DNA of 64,000 nt from Ovoidimarina sp038744785 (GTDB lineage: Bacteria > Pseudomonadota > Alphaproteobacteria > Rhodobacterales > Rhodobacteraceae): assembly GCA_038744785.1 (NCBI GenBank), contig JBCDLX010000023.1:17986-81985 (forward strand). Reading direction: 5' to 3'. Below, in pieces: positions 33,036-41,482 of this stretch. The position numbers and the translations under genes are program-made. Every line of letters begins with the position of its first letter. Positions within the stretch are counted from its first letter, which is position 1. The notes beneath the pieces were generated by a model that worked only from the letters and a program-made list of their open reading frames with translations, was not told where the DNA came from and searched no databases.

Positions 33036-35317
33036 CGAACCGACCTTTCGGCTAGCGGAGTAGAGACTTCACTATGGCGCATGAACACGACAGCGAGTTC
33101 AGCCTCCCCGGCAATCAACATCAGCCCAGGCAAGGTATCCATGTCAAATATGGTGGCGAGCCAATTGATCTGGGACAGGTCGGTAACGCTCGGCATCACC
33201 CCGACCAGTGGCGGATGTGAATGCCACTCACCGACGTAGCGCAGCTGTCCCTGTGTCTCCGCCATAGATCGGTCGATCATCTGTTGGACGCCATCGGTGC
33301 CGCGAACGAAGCCGGTTGGCGATCCGATGCTGTCAGCAGGCGCTTTGGCGGCATCGGCAAGGTGTATTTTCCGAGCAGGAATGTCGACGACCCCGAGCAG
33401 GATACCTCCCGTCTCGTTCGGCAGGCATTCATCGCGCATGGCCGCGATGCGCGAGCGGAGACCGGCGTCGAGTGAGACCTGCCAGCCATCGACATCGAAA
33501 CGACGCACATCCTCCGCAGGATAGGAGAAGCTCCTGACTTGGCCCTCCGTACCAAGCGACCAGATCCGGATGATCCCTTCATCAGTGTCGGCGGCCCGTC
33601 CCAAACCTTCCGCAACCAGCCCACTTAGGGCCATGACACGCGACTCCGGGATCAGGTTTGTGATGGCACGGCAGGCTCCGGTATAGGCGAATGTCCGCAC
33701 CGGGGTTTCCAAATGACCCGAGAGAGCTTCCTCCCGGACGACATGCCTCAGATACTGCGCTTCCAGATCGCGTAGCGTGACGCTGCGATCTATCGGTTCG
33801 GCCAGCAGAACGGCGGCATCCCCCGCCGGGCTAAAAAAGATGCTGAACCGCCGAGCCTTGGAATTATGGTCGGAGAGGAATCGCTCCGCCAGCAAAGAAG
33901 CGGATGCATCCACGATAATGTCGGCGCCGTCGAGCGCAGCATTAACGTCGTCATTTTGCTGCCCTTCAACCCCAACCTGGGCGGTTATCGCTGTAGCCAC
34001 AGAGTCTTCATCGTCAAGAATGCTCGCCAACGCCCCGGCGAGCAATTCAGATTTGCGCCTGGTGACGTCGCCGCCGAAGCCGACATGGCGAGCAAGGTTG
34101 TGTGGAAGCAGGACGTCATCGTCTATCACAGTCCAGCTAAAACGCCCCTCCCGGGTAAGACAAGGGGCGACATGGGCACCGATCGCGCCCCCTCCGACGA
34201 TCACGGCCTTGCGTGCATCCGGGATGGCGCGGCCCGCAAGCCGGGTCGCAAGGTCTCGGTCAAAGGTTGCGTGGACTTCGACCGGCAGCACGGCCATCGC
34301 TATCAGCGCAGCTTCATCCACAGCTCCGGCGGTCAAAGCGGTAACGAAGCCGGCGGCTCCGCCCTGATCCTTGCTTTCGACCTTGTGAGCAATTCCGAGC
34401 GCGACCGCGATGTCACCAACCTTCTCAGCAGTGACGAAGGCCCGAAAATCTGTGCCATGTTGTGTTCCGTCTGGTGAGGTAATCGGCATCTCGACGACCA
34501 CTGCCAGGCAGGAATTGATCCGCGCCGCATTGGTGCGCGCGTCGTTCAACCATTCGGCGAGGCGCGTTCGCAGGTCGGCAAATAGATCGATCCCACGTGC
34601 TGTGAGCAAGTCGGCAAGGCTGTCAAGATTACCTGGCGCGAACGAAAGCCGCACCATCTGCGCCGGAGGCACTCGGTACGCTGCCACCGTCAACGGCAAA
34701 GCCAGTGCGCGCCCCTGCAGCTGGGAAAGCGGAATCACGCGCATTAGCGTGCCCGTGTCGTCAGGAACAGCGACGAGATCCTGTGTGTTGACGTTATCGA
34801 TCAACGCACGGGACATGATGATGTTGTAGCCGGTCCCGAACATGAGCGGGTCGACCGGCTGCCGGGCGTCATGTAATGCGCCCTCGGCAGCTCGCCGAAA
34901 CCAGGCAAGGATACGCTGGACAAGCTCGGCCGGTGTCCATGTGAGGCGCGCTTCCGCCCAACTTCGGTCATCGATACAGATCGCGCGGGGTGATCCTTCG
35001 GCAGTAAGGTTTTGGTGGGCAGTGTCGGGAAAATCGCTCCGCAACACGTAGACGAATGGCATCGAATCGCCGCCAGCGAAGCGAACTCCAATTCGTTCTG
35101 TGCGCCGGATTGGCACGACGCTCTGCTGCGGCCTGCCGGTCCTGAAGGTGAGTTCTACAAGCTCACCGGCCCCTCCCCTGCGTAGTGCGACGACGGCAGC
35201 GAGTTCGGCGGCATGCCGGTCGACAAACCGTGCAAACGATGCCGCTGCCGAAGAGGTGAGGTCATCGACCTCGATCACTTCGTCGAAGGATGCCTTGAGC
35301 CAGGCTTCGACGTCCAT
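33032..35317 (-). CDS. E2-E1-JAB triple-domain ubiquitin-pathway-like protein
   Basis: The product is 761 residues with three domains. An N-terminal E2-like domain (about 1-150) has Cys114 in PRAICIDDRSW before a WTPAELVQRILAWFRRAAEG helix. A ThiF/E1 adenylation domain (about 365-600) has VIVGGGAIGAHV, VIDDDVLLPHNLARH and a candidate Cys549. A C-terminal JAB/JAMM protease (about 612-750) has Glu635, His699-x-His701, Ser710 and Asp713. CBASS type II splits these functions between Cap2 (E2-E1) and Cap3 (JAB); here they are fused and no cyclase lies nearby. It is coupled to both neighbours (TAATG and ATGA). Confidence 0.9.
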   Translation of the reverse strand: MDVEAWLKASFDEVIEVDDLTSSAAASFARFVDRHAAELAAVVALRRGGAGELVELTFRTGRPQQSVVPIRRTERIGVRFAGGDSMPFVYVLRSDFPDTAHQNLTAEGSPRAICIDDRSWAEARLTWTPAELVQRILAWFRRAAEGALHDARQPVDPLMFGTGYNIIMSRALIDNVNTQDLVAVPDDTGTLMRVIPLSQLQGRALALPLTVAAYRVPPAQMVRLSFAPGNLDSLADLLTARGIDLFADLRTRLAEWLNDARTNAARINSCLAVVVEMPITSPDGTQHGTDFRAFVTAEKVGDIAVALGIAHKVESKDQGGAAGFVTALTAGAVDEAALIAMAVLPVEVHATFDRDLATRLAGRAIPDARKAVIVGGGAIGAHVAPCLTREGRFSWTVIDDDVLLPHNLARHVGFGGDVTRRKSELLAGALASILDDEDSVATAITAQVGVEGQQNDDVNAALDGADIIVDASASLLAERFLSDHNSKARRFSIFFSPAGDAAVLLAEPIDRSVTLRDLEAQYLRHVVREEALSGHLETPVRTFAYTGACRAITNLIPESRVMALSGLVAEGLGRAADTDEGIIRIWSLGTEGQVRSFSYPAEDVRRFDVDGWQVSLDAGLRSRIAAMRDECLPNETGGILLGVVDIPARKIHLADAAKAPADSIGSPTGFVRGTDGVQQMIDRSMAETQGQLRYVGEWHSHPPLVGVMPSVTDLSQINWLATIFDMDTLPGLMLIAGEAELAVVFMRHSEVSTPLAERSVR

Positions 35318-36447
35318 TAACCAGCCCTGGGCGACGCCGCCGCGGCGGTTCCAGCAACCATCGGCGCAGCAAGCGCAAGGGCGAAACCAAATGCCGTGAT
35401 CTTGTATGCGAAGGGCTTGGGGTCACTCTTCGACGGGTACTCCATCGTCACGATGAATTCGCCGTCGTGCGCCACAGTGATCCGACGGTGATAGTTTGCA
35501 GCCTGCCGGTGCGGGGGCTGGACGTCCTCGTCGGCCTTCGACCCTTTGACGGGGATCGGCCAGGACGGAGAGATGATGTCGCTGCCGGGTTGGCGCTGAT
35601 CCTCGAACAGCCACTTGACGTCGGGGTCAGGGACGGTCTCGTTCGTGCCACGCTCCGGCCCCAACGACTTGTAGGAGCAATGGTGCGGCAGCTTCATCAG
35701 ATCCCAAGCGAGCCTGTCCTCATTGCCGTGCTTCCGGCTAACCTGGACGATCGCAGCCAGCGTCTCGTAATTGACGTCTGAGGCGAGAAGCAGCCTCGTC
35801 TTCTGGCCGCCCTCGACAAAGGTGGCCTGCATGACGATCGAATCCTCGTTGCGATCGACGACAGTGTTTTCATCCTGTCGCCAGCCGAACGGGCAGTGCA
35901 CAAAAAACTCTACCTTCTCTGGTCCAGTCAGTGCGTACCCAGGCACGAGTTTGCCAGCATCCACAATCAGGTGCTTACGGCTTTCGAAGTCGATCCCTTC
36001 CACCTCCATCCAGGCCTTCAGCCTTTCGGGACGAGAGAACACTCGAATGCCCTTGCCCTGACGCAAGCGGTACCGCGCCTCCGCGCGGACCAACCGTGCA
36101 TCATCCTTCAAATTCTCTTCAAGGATTGCCGCTGCAGGGACCCAAAGCTCCCTGATCTTCACGCGCCCCTTGCCTTGGTAGAGCGCAGCATGATCGAGCC
36201 AGAAGAAGTCACCGAACCCCTTACAGTGATCGGTATCAGTGTGCGTGATGCAAACCGCATCGAAGTAGTCGCGGCCTGCCTTATGCAAATCGCGGCGAAG
36301 TGTCGCCGGCAAGTCGCAACGCTGGTCATCTTCATCGTCGTCACAACGCATTGCGGCGAAGTCGATCAGGACCTTGCGCCCATCGGCAAGGTCGAGGCGG
36401 GCGGTGTCGGCATTGCCGAGCGGAAAGAAGTTCACCATAGCCTGCAT
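35317..36447 (-). CDS. MBL-fold hydrolase (ComEC-like) with C-terminal membrane segment
   Basis: The product is 376 residues from ATG 36447 with GAGGA upstream. The metal motif is HTDTDH (69-74), the HxDxDH variant seen in ComEC/Rec2-type beta-lactamase-fold proteins. Further ligands are likely in LLLASDVN and LPHHCSY. The last ~30 residues contain a hydrophobic segment (FGFALALAAPMVAGTAAAA), suggesting a membrane tail. MBL proteins beside E1/E2/JAB modules were noted in comparative studies of prokaryotic ubiquitin-like systems. Its stop overlaps the triple-fusion start as TAATG. The substrate is unknown, possibly a nucleic acid or nucleotide. Confidence 0.85.
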   Translation of the reverse strand: MQAMVNFFPLGNADTARLDLADGRKVLIDFAAMRCDDDEDDQRCDLPATLRRDLHKAGRDYFDAVCITHTDTDHCKGFGDFFWLDHAALYQGKGRVKIRELWVPAAAILEENLKDDARLVRAEARYRLRQGKGIRVFSRPERLKAWMEVEGIDFESRKHLIVDAGKLVPGYALTGPEKVEFFVHCPFGWRQDENTVVDRNEDSIVMQATFVEGGQKTRLLLASDVNYETLAAIVQVSRKHGNEDRLAWDLMKLPHHCSYKSLGPERGTNETVPDPDVKWLFEDQRQPGSDIISPSWPIPVKGSKADEDVQPPHRQAANYHRRITVAHDGEFIVTMEYPSKSDPKPFAYKITAFGFALALAAPMVAGTAAAASPRAG

Positions 36448-36515
36448 TTTACTGTCCTCATATTTTTGCCCGAGCAGATTGGGCAGTTCTTTGACCTCCA
36501 GCCCCGCGCTGGAGC

Positions 36516-36737
36516 CTAGCCTTTCGGCGGATAGGGATCGTTCCCATAAGAATTGGCATCGCGGATCTGACCATTGGGGCGATGGATGACGACCTCGCCT
36601 CGCTCTCGGATCGCCGTGGTGCGTGCGGCTGCGGTCGCCTCTGCCTGAGTTGCATGCGTGGATCCGACCCGGGTAGCGCCCTCACGGCGTGCAGCCCAAC
36701 CATCCCCGTGGGGGACGACATGAATACGCTTTGACAT
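36516..36737 (-). CDS. DUF2188-like small protein ending in Gly
   Basis: The product is 73 residues from ATG 36737, with AAGGAG upstream. It fits DUF2188: strand HVVPHGDGWAARREG, helix THATQAEATAAARTTAIRERG, strand EVVIHRPNGQIRD, then SYGNDPYPPKG at the C-terminus. It is the first gene of the operon, 68 bases before the MBL gene. The single exposed C-terminal glycine beside an E1-E2-JAB protein invites the idea that it is the conjugated small protein. DUF2188 is not an established ubiquitin-like family, so this is speculation. Confidence 0.75.
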   Translation of the reverse strand: MSKRIHVVPHGDGWAARREGATRVGSTHATQAEATAAARTTAIRERGEVVIHRPNGQIRDANSYGNDPYPPKG

Positions 36738-36806
36738 CGAATTCTCCTTATTTTCCTGACTCGCCTCGATTCGAAACTGTTGACCCCGGCCCTGCGGCAT
36801 GATTCA

Positions 36807-36887
36807 AGTGTTTCACAGACTGGTATAGGCCAGAAGCCTCGCCAAGTAAACAGTCTTCGCACCACTGATACCAGTCTGCGAAACACT
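36807..36887. promoter_or_regulatory. Paired inverted operators between the two divergent transcripts
   Basis: A 20-bp element at 36807-36826 (AGTGTTTCACAGACTGG then TAT) recurs in inverted orientation at 36868-36887 with one mismatch. One copy is 70 bases upstream of the DUF2188 start; the other ends 11 bases before the XRE start. A single regulator bound at both could control both directions. The XRE protein encoded at 36899 is the obvious candidate. Confidence 0.75.
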
Positions 36888-36898
36888 AAGGAGGGCAC

Positions 36899-37216
36899 AT
36901 GAATATCAACGAACTCGCCCCACTAGTCTTAAGGCGACGGGGAAACATGGGGGTTAGGGCTGCCGCGAAGGAGATCGGGATCAGTCCGACCACACTCACG
37001 AGGATCGAGAAAGGGCATGTCCCGGACGTGGGCACACTCAACAAACTCAGCGAATGGTTGGGGGAGGAGCCTTCGAAGTTCACCGGCGTTGGAGACCTTC
37101 AAATCGCATTCAAGAACAGGAAAGCCGTCCCGCAAGCGACCGCTCTCGCACTGGCAGAACTCATCACCCAGGCCTCGCGACAATTCGAACAAGACGTCGA
37201 GGCTCGAGGACACTAA
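36899..37216 (+). CDS. XRE-family repressor of the XRE-ImmA pair
   Basis: The product is 105 residues with a strong AAGGAGGG ribosome binding site. Residues about 10-60 form a Cro/CI-type helix-turn-helix (LRRRGNMGVRAAAKEIGISPTTLTRIEKG, then VGTLNKLSEWLG). The next gene, an ImmA/IrrE-type peptidase, begins directly at its stop codon (TAAGTG). Such pairs are two-part switches in which the peptidase inactivates the repressor, as in ImmR/ImmA, DdrO/IrrE and the CBASS pair CapH/CapP. The operators upstream suggest it also controls the divergent ubiquitin-like operon. Confidence 0.87.
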   Translation: MNINELAPLVLRRRGNMGVRAAAKEIGISPTTLTRIEKGHVPDVGTLNKLSEWLGEEPSKFTGVGDLQIAFKNRKAVPQATALALAELITQASRQFEQDVEARGH

Positions 37217-37786
37217 GTGGCATTCAGACGAGGGTTCAAATCTCAATGTGAGCGGCGATCGGTCGAGTTTCGAAAACAGTTCGGTCTGTCCGATCACGAT
37301 GCGCTGTCTGCCGACCGTTTGGCGGAGGAGCTTCGAGTCACCGTTTGGTCCACCGATGACGTCAATGGAATATCGGAAAGCGCCAGGTCGGTTCTGAGCG
37401 ACGAGACAGATCAATCGTGGTCCGCCCTGACGATTAGATTGGGCGCGGCCCATCTTGTCGTCCATAAACCGGTCTCCTCAAAAGGTCGCCGCAACAACGT
37501 GGTGATGCACGAGCTGGCGCACATCATCCTGGGTCACGAACTTGCAAAAGCCTGCATCCTGGAGGACGGCTCTCTTGTTCCGGGTAATTTCGATCAAGAC
37601 CAAGAAGACGAAGCCGACTGGTTGGCCGGAGCCTTGCTGCTGCCCCGGCCCGCCCTTCTGTCTATTCGTCGTCGGCGCCTGTCGGATCGTGACGCTTGCG
37701 AGGAACATCTCGTCAGTCCGGAAATGCTGAAGTGGCGTTTTCGGATGACGGGTGTGGATTACCAGCTGTCGCGCCGCCGCACGTAG
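37217..37786 (+). CDS. ImmA/IrrE-family metallopeptidase
   Basis: The product is 189 residues from GTG 37217, immediately after the repressor stop. The zincin motif VVMHELAHIILGHE (about 96-109) and the later DEADWLAGALLLPRPAL, with the E/D ligand region, are the ImmA/IrrE signature. The expected action is cleavage of the upstream XRE protein under an inducing signal, which would derepress the divergent operon. The inducer (ssDNA in the CapP case) cannot be read from sequence. Confidence 0.88.
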   Translation: MAFRRGFKSQCERRSVEFRKQFGLSDHDALSADRLAEELRVTVWSTDDVNGISESARSVLSDETDQSWSALTIRLGAAHLVVHKPVSSKGRRNNVVMHELAHIILGHELAKACILEDGSLVPGNFDQDQEDEADWLAGALLLPRPALLSIRRRRLSDRDACEEHLVSPEMLKWRFRMTGVDYQLSRRRT

Positions 37787-37895
37787 CACCGAGGCAGCGT
37801 TCCTTGCAAGTCGGGTGGTGGACACGTGCACCCATAGACAAGTGAATGACCGCGCTAGAAGACAAAGGAGAACCCATATCCAAAGTCGAGGACGA

Positions 37896-38474
37896 ATGAA
37901 GATTGGTATATTGGCATGGGGTTCTCTCCAGTGGGACCCACGAACTCTTCAGATCAGTGGCGATTTCTTGTCTGGCGGACCGAACTTGCCGATAGAATTT
38001 TCCCGCATCTCGGGCAGAACTGGACCGATACAGCGACTGACCCTGGTCATTGACGAATTACATGGCACAGTATGTTCGACTGTCGTCGCCACGAGCAGCT
38101 TCAACGACCTCAGTCAGGCCAGAGAAGATTTACGCGGGCGCGAAGGGATGCATCACGTAAACGGTGTCGGGTTCATCGACCGGCAGACTGGCGATGTAAG
38201 CTTGCGAGCGATGGAAAGGCATCCAGGAGCCGTGGAGAGGATTCGCGGTTGGCTGGATGGAACCGATTTTGACGCGGTAATATGGACAGCACTTGCAAGC
38301 AATTTCGAGGAAGTTCGAAGGGAAAAATATTCGATAGAGGCTGCGCTAAGTTTCTTGGAATCGCTCTCTGCAGAAGGCCAGGGAATCGCACTTGAGTACA
38401 TTCGCCGGGCACCAACGCAGACCCAAACGCCTCTGCGAAATGCTGTCAATCAACGTTGGGCTACATCAGGCTAG
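37896..38474 (+). CDS. Gamma-glutamylcyclotransferase-like protein
   Basis: The product is 192 residues from ATG 37896. The opening IGILAWGSLQWDPRTL carries the GSL motif of the GGCT/AIG2 fold. It continues GGPNLPIEFSRIS, RLTLVIDELHGTVC and LRGREGMHHVNGVGF, features of a bacterial GGCT-like family often annotated as hypothetical. It lies 109 bases after the ImmA gene and converges on qatD. Whether it belongs to either defence module is open. Confidence 0.65.
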   Translation: MKIGILAWGSLQWDPRTLQISGDFLSGGPNLPIEFSRISGRTGPIQRLTLVIDELHGTVCSTVVATSSFNDLSQAREDLRGREGMHHVNGVGFIDRQTGDVSLRAMERHPGAVERIRGWLDGTDFDAVIWTALASNFEEVRREKYSIEAALSFLESLSAEGQGIALEYIRRAPTQTQTPLRNAVNQRWATSG

Positions 38475-38514
38475 CACTCTTAGCGGTTGGTATTGGTTCT
38501 CAGCGTTCAGGCCT

Positions 38515-39258
38515 TCACGCGAGTAAGGCGGAAAGATTCTGCCTTACGGACCGTGCGATCTCGGCTTGCGACTTAGACAGCGCTTTTCCTAAAGCGCTCA
38601 AAGTTGGCCCAACGTCGCCGGGAGGGATTGGTAATCCATCTCTCTCTACGAACGGCCCATCAGTCTCCGTCAGTAATCGCGATTGCGGGATCTCACGGAG
38701 AAGACTCGTCGCCCTTGGCGACAAGAGCATGCGTTCGTTGATCGAGAAGTAACAACCTAGGTCGACTGCACGCCTCGCTTCACTCGCACTACCTGTGAAC
38801 CAATGCAAAACCACCCGACCTCGATCTGGCGACAATAGGGCCTCGACCATGTCTAGAACATGTTTGGCCGAGCGCACACTATGTACGCTCAAAACCTTGC
38901 CTCCCGCACTGTCACATAGCCGCAAGACGCGTTCAAATACCTCCTTCTGCCGCTCAAAAGATCGGTAAAAACGAGGGCTGGCGTCTAGGCCGACTTCGCC
39001 AATGTATCGGGATTGTGGCAAGAGGTCTTCGAAGATTGAAACTTCGGACGCGCGTTCGGCAACGAGTTGAGGGTGTAATCCGAGGGCCGGACGAACGAAG
39101 GAACTCTTTCTGGCGAGCTCCAAATTCCGCGGGAAGGCGCGTGGCGTCGTTGTGACAGCTAGAGTTGCCACCTCTGAATCATCACACATTCTGATCGCTT
39201 CCTCGAGATCGGGATAGAGATCCAGATGAGCGTGAAAATCTACAAGCCGCGGCCTCAA
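38515..39258 (-). CDS. qatD: QatD, TatD-family nuclease of the QatABCD defence system
   Basis: The product is 247 residues. It shows the TatD metal motifs: DFHAHLD (His9, His11), YIGEVGLDASP, SVHSVRSA, HWFTG and LLTETDGP. QatABCD is an experimentally described antiphage system, with TatD as its DNase component. It is the last gene of the four-gene operon, two bases after qatC. The tandem order A-B-C-D on the minus strand is the canonical one. Confidence 0.93.
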   Translation of the reverse strand: MRPRLVDFHAHLDLYPDLEEAIRMCDDSEVATLAVTTTPRAFPRNLELARKSSFVRPALGLHPQLVAERASEVSIFEDLLPQSRYIGEVGLDASPRFYRSFERQKEVFERVLRLCDSAGGKVLSVHSVRSAKHVLDMVEALLSPDRGRVVLHWFTGSASEARRAVDLGCYFSINERMLLSPRATSLLREIPQSRLLTETDGPFVERDGLPIPPGDVGPTLSALGKALSKSQAEIARSVRQNLSALLA

Positions 39259-39260
39259 GA

Positions 39261-40628
39261 CTATTCCCCTGGCTTCACTGTGACGTCATCTAAGATTGCT
39301 GCGACCTCGAGAACTCCTCGCCTGAAGACGTCAGCGTAGGCAGGAATCTCCGCTGGTGCGTCTATTAAAGGACCAGGCTTATGAACCAGAATTTCGGCGA
39401 GACGGGGGTTCTTCCGAAGCCTTTCGACCATAAGCTTGAATGACCTGATATGTTCCCCCTCGGCACGGTCGCTCCGAAGTGTCTGCGCAGATAGGTCTTG
39501 GACCGTATAGAGGGTCGGATCTTTGGCACCAAGGCCCGCATCGAGAGACGCTCGACGGATCAGGCAGGGCACACAATAGCCGCAATGACGGGGTGACAAA
39601 CCTCTATACCGAGCCTTGGCCGGAGAAGAGCAGGACATAGACGACTCGACCAAACCTCGCAGATATGGCAAGTCGGCGCACGAACCGACCATTTCGCCCT
39701 TGGTCCGGTGCCGGTAGGGATTGTTCAATTGGACATTGAGGCCGAGCGCGTCGACTAGGCGTTGAACATTGGCCATGAAATGAGGGTGGGCGGTGCGGGT
39801 ACTTAGCGCGCCGAACCTCAGTGCATCCAATGGAACATTGAGAGCAATGAGCCCGTTTTCCGGCACGTTGACTGTGGTCCCCTTGTCAAAGGAAGCGGCA
39901 GCCATCGCTGCAAGGGCGTAAAACAAGAAGGATCTGCCACGCTGCGTCTCCTCCGACTGTCCGGTGGCGAGCGTCCGACTATCGAAGCCCAGACGAACAC
40001 GCATCGACTTGAAAGCCTCCGCACCAAACTTCGACTGGAGTCGGTCCAACAGGTAAGATTGAGCTTTAGATGTCTCCGCGTCCCAGTAATGGCTCACAAA
40101 AAGCGGGCGCGATCCTGCAGATAAGATGTCCACGGCAGCGATCAGACTGTCCAAGCCTCCGGAAAGAAGACAAACAGTTTCTAGCCCATGGAGCGGGAGC
40201 TTGTCTGTCGGGACGCCGAGGGCGACCGTTGTTGCGGGACGTTCGCGAAAGAAAACGCGCCAGCGGTCCCCTGTGAGAAACCGCAACATGCGTCCGACAT
40301 GCTTCGCTTGTTGCGACCAAAGCGCCGGCTCGCCGACAGGCAAATACAGGTCGATTTCGCGCGTCCAACCACCCTGGGCATTCTTGGACCTCGACATTCG
40401 CGTGTCGGCCGCATTGACCAGAGCGGCGAGTAGCGCCAGATCGATAGCATTCTCTGGAGTTGTCATTCCAAGCGTGGTCAGCTGTTGAAGTGCCTGACCG
40501 AGACCGAAACTCAAGCGGCCTTCGTCGTCGAGAAAATCGATGTCGTAGACACTCGAGTCCGGCTGTAAAACGGTGACTTTCGCGGTATCTCCGGGACCCA
40601 ACCGTGCAATCAAACTGAAGCGTCTCAT
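39261..40628 (-). CDS. qatC: QatC, QueC-like PP-loop ATPase
   Basis: The product is 455 residues. The PP-loop CLLSGGLDSLIA (Ser156-Gly-Gly-Leu-Asp-Ser161) matches QueC-type ATP pyrophosphatases, and a cysteine cluster HCGYCVPCLIRR matches the zinc site of QueC. Residues 1-130 are a QatC-specific N-terminal domain. In Qat systems it may modify protein or nucleic acid with 7-deazapurine-type chemistry. It starts by ATGA overlap with qatB. Confidence 0.93.
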   Translation of the reverse strand: MRRFSLIARLGPGDTAKVTVLQPDSSVYDIDFLDDEGRLSFGLGQALQQLTTLGMTTPENAIDLALLAALVNAADTRMSRSKNAQGGWTREIDLYLPVGEPALWSQQAKHVGRMLRFLTGDRWRVFFRERPATTVALGVPTDKLPLHGLETVCLLSGGLDSLIAAVDILSAGSRPLFVSHYWDAETSKAQSYLLDRLQSKFGAEAFKSMRVRLGFDSRTLATGQSEETQRGRSFLFYALAAMAAASFDKGTTVNVPENGLIALNVPLDALRFGALSTRTAHPHFMANVQRLVDALGLNVQLNNPYRHRTKGEMVGSCADLPYLRGLVESSMSCSSPAKARYRGLSPRHCGYCVPCLIRRASLDAGLGAKDPTLYTVQDLSAQTLRSDRAEGEHIRSFKLMVERLRKNPRLAEILVHKPGPLIDAPAEIPAYADVFRRGVLEVAAILDDVTVKPGE

Positions 40629-41482
40629 TCTGCCTCCCCGAGGGTCTGCATCAAGTCGAACGCGGCCGCGTAGAGGTCAGATACGAACCCGTCGATCTGA
40701 GATCCATGGAGCGATGCAACCGCGACTCCGGTGGCCTGCAACCTGTCCCTGACGCAACCGATCACAAATGTATGCAGCATCCGTTGGGCCCGTTCGACAG
40801 ATGCTGTGTCCGGTGACAGTTTGATTGCGTTCGTGCCGACTTCGTTGAGTATTTTTCCTTCAATCGAGCGTGCGACCACCCCGACAAAGATCTCCTGAAG
40901 GTCGTCTAGAGTAAGTTCGTCAAAGTTCCCGATCCCGTTTGCGGCAAGGTCGGCAATCGTCTCGAGGAGGGCGTCTCGTGCGATAGCCTCGTCGATCGTG
41001 CCTCCGGGAGGACAGAGCGCATCGGTTAGTGCAACGAAAACTTGGTCGGCCGGAGCACCAGCCAGAGCCTCGATGTTGAAGCGACGAAGAGCTTCCGCCG
41101 GTCCAGATTCAGCAATTGCACGGGCAAGACCGACAACGCCACCTGCGAGTGCTCTGGAACTGACCATCTGCCGCGAGGCGGCCCGGCCACCACCGCTGGC
41201 AGCAACGAATTTGCCAGCACCCCGTCGGATCGTTCCGGGGCTCCCGCTCCTCGTCCCTGAGGTCATGTCCCCCCGGGCAGACCCGAAACCACGACCTGGG
41301 ACAGGTGGAACGATCGGCGGGTATTGCGCAGCCGGCGCAGGCGGAAGCCCATCCTCATCAACGCCCTCCGGACCGTCGAAGGCGGGGTCGGTCGGGGCTG
41401 CTGCGGGCTCAGGCGCAGGGTCACCGACCCAGGATGGCACCATCGGTTTTCCACCACCAAAACTGCCGGACGTTCCCATCAC
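40625..41482 (-). CDS. qatB: QatB, small-partner protein of the Qat system
   Basis: The product is 285 residues. The N-terminal ~120 residues are Gly/Pro/Ala-rich and probably disordered, beginning MMGTSGSFGGGKPMVPSWV, typical of QatB. The C-terminal half is helical (GLARAIAESGPAEALRRFNIEAL ... IARDALLETIADLAANG). It is encoded between qatA and qatC with overlaps on both sides. QatC is thought to act on QatB; the gene order supports the assignment. Confidence 0.9.
   Translation of the reverse strand: MMGTSGSFGGGKPMVPSWVGDPAPEPAAAPTDPAFDGPEGVDEDGLPPAPAAQYPPIVPPVPGRGFGSARGDMTSGTRSGSPGTIRRGAGKFVAASGGGRAASRQMVSSRALAGGVVGLARAIAESGPAEALRRFNIEALAGAPADQVFVALTDALCPPGGTIDEAIARDALLETIADLAANGIGNFDELTLDDLQEIFVGVVARSIEGKILNEVGTNAIKLSPDTASVERAQRMLHTFVIGCVRDRLQATGVAVASLHGSQIDGFVSDLYAAAFDLMQTLGEAE

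Noticed and set aside
31842..36447. Calling the E2-E1-JAB/patatin operon a type II CBASS
   Set aside because: No CD-NTase gene is found in the operon or next to it, and E2, E1 and JAB are fused, so the CBASS label is not supported.
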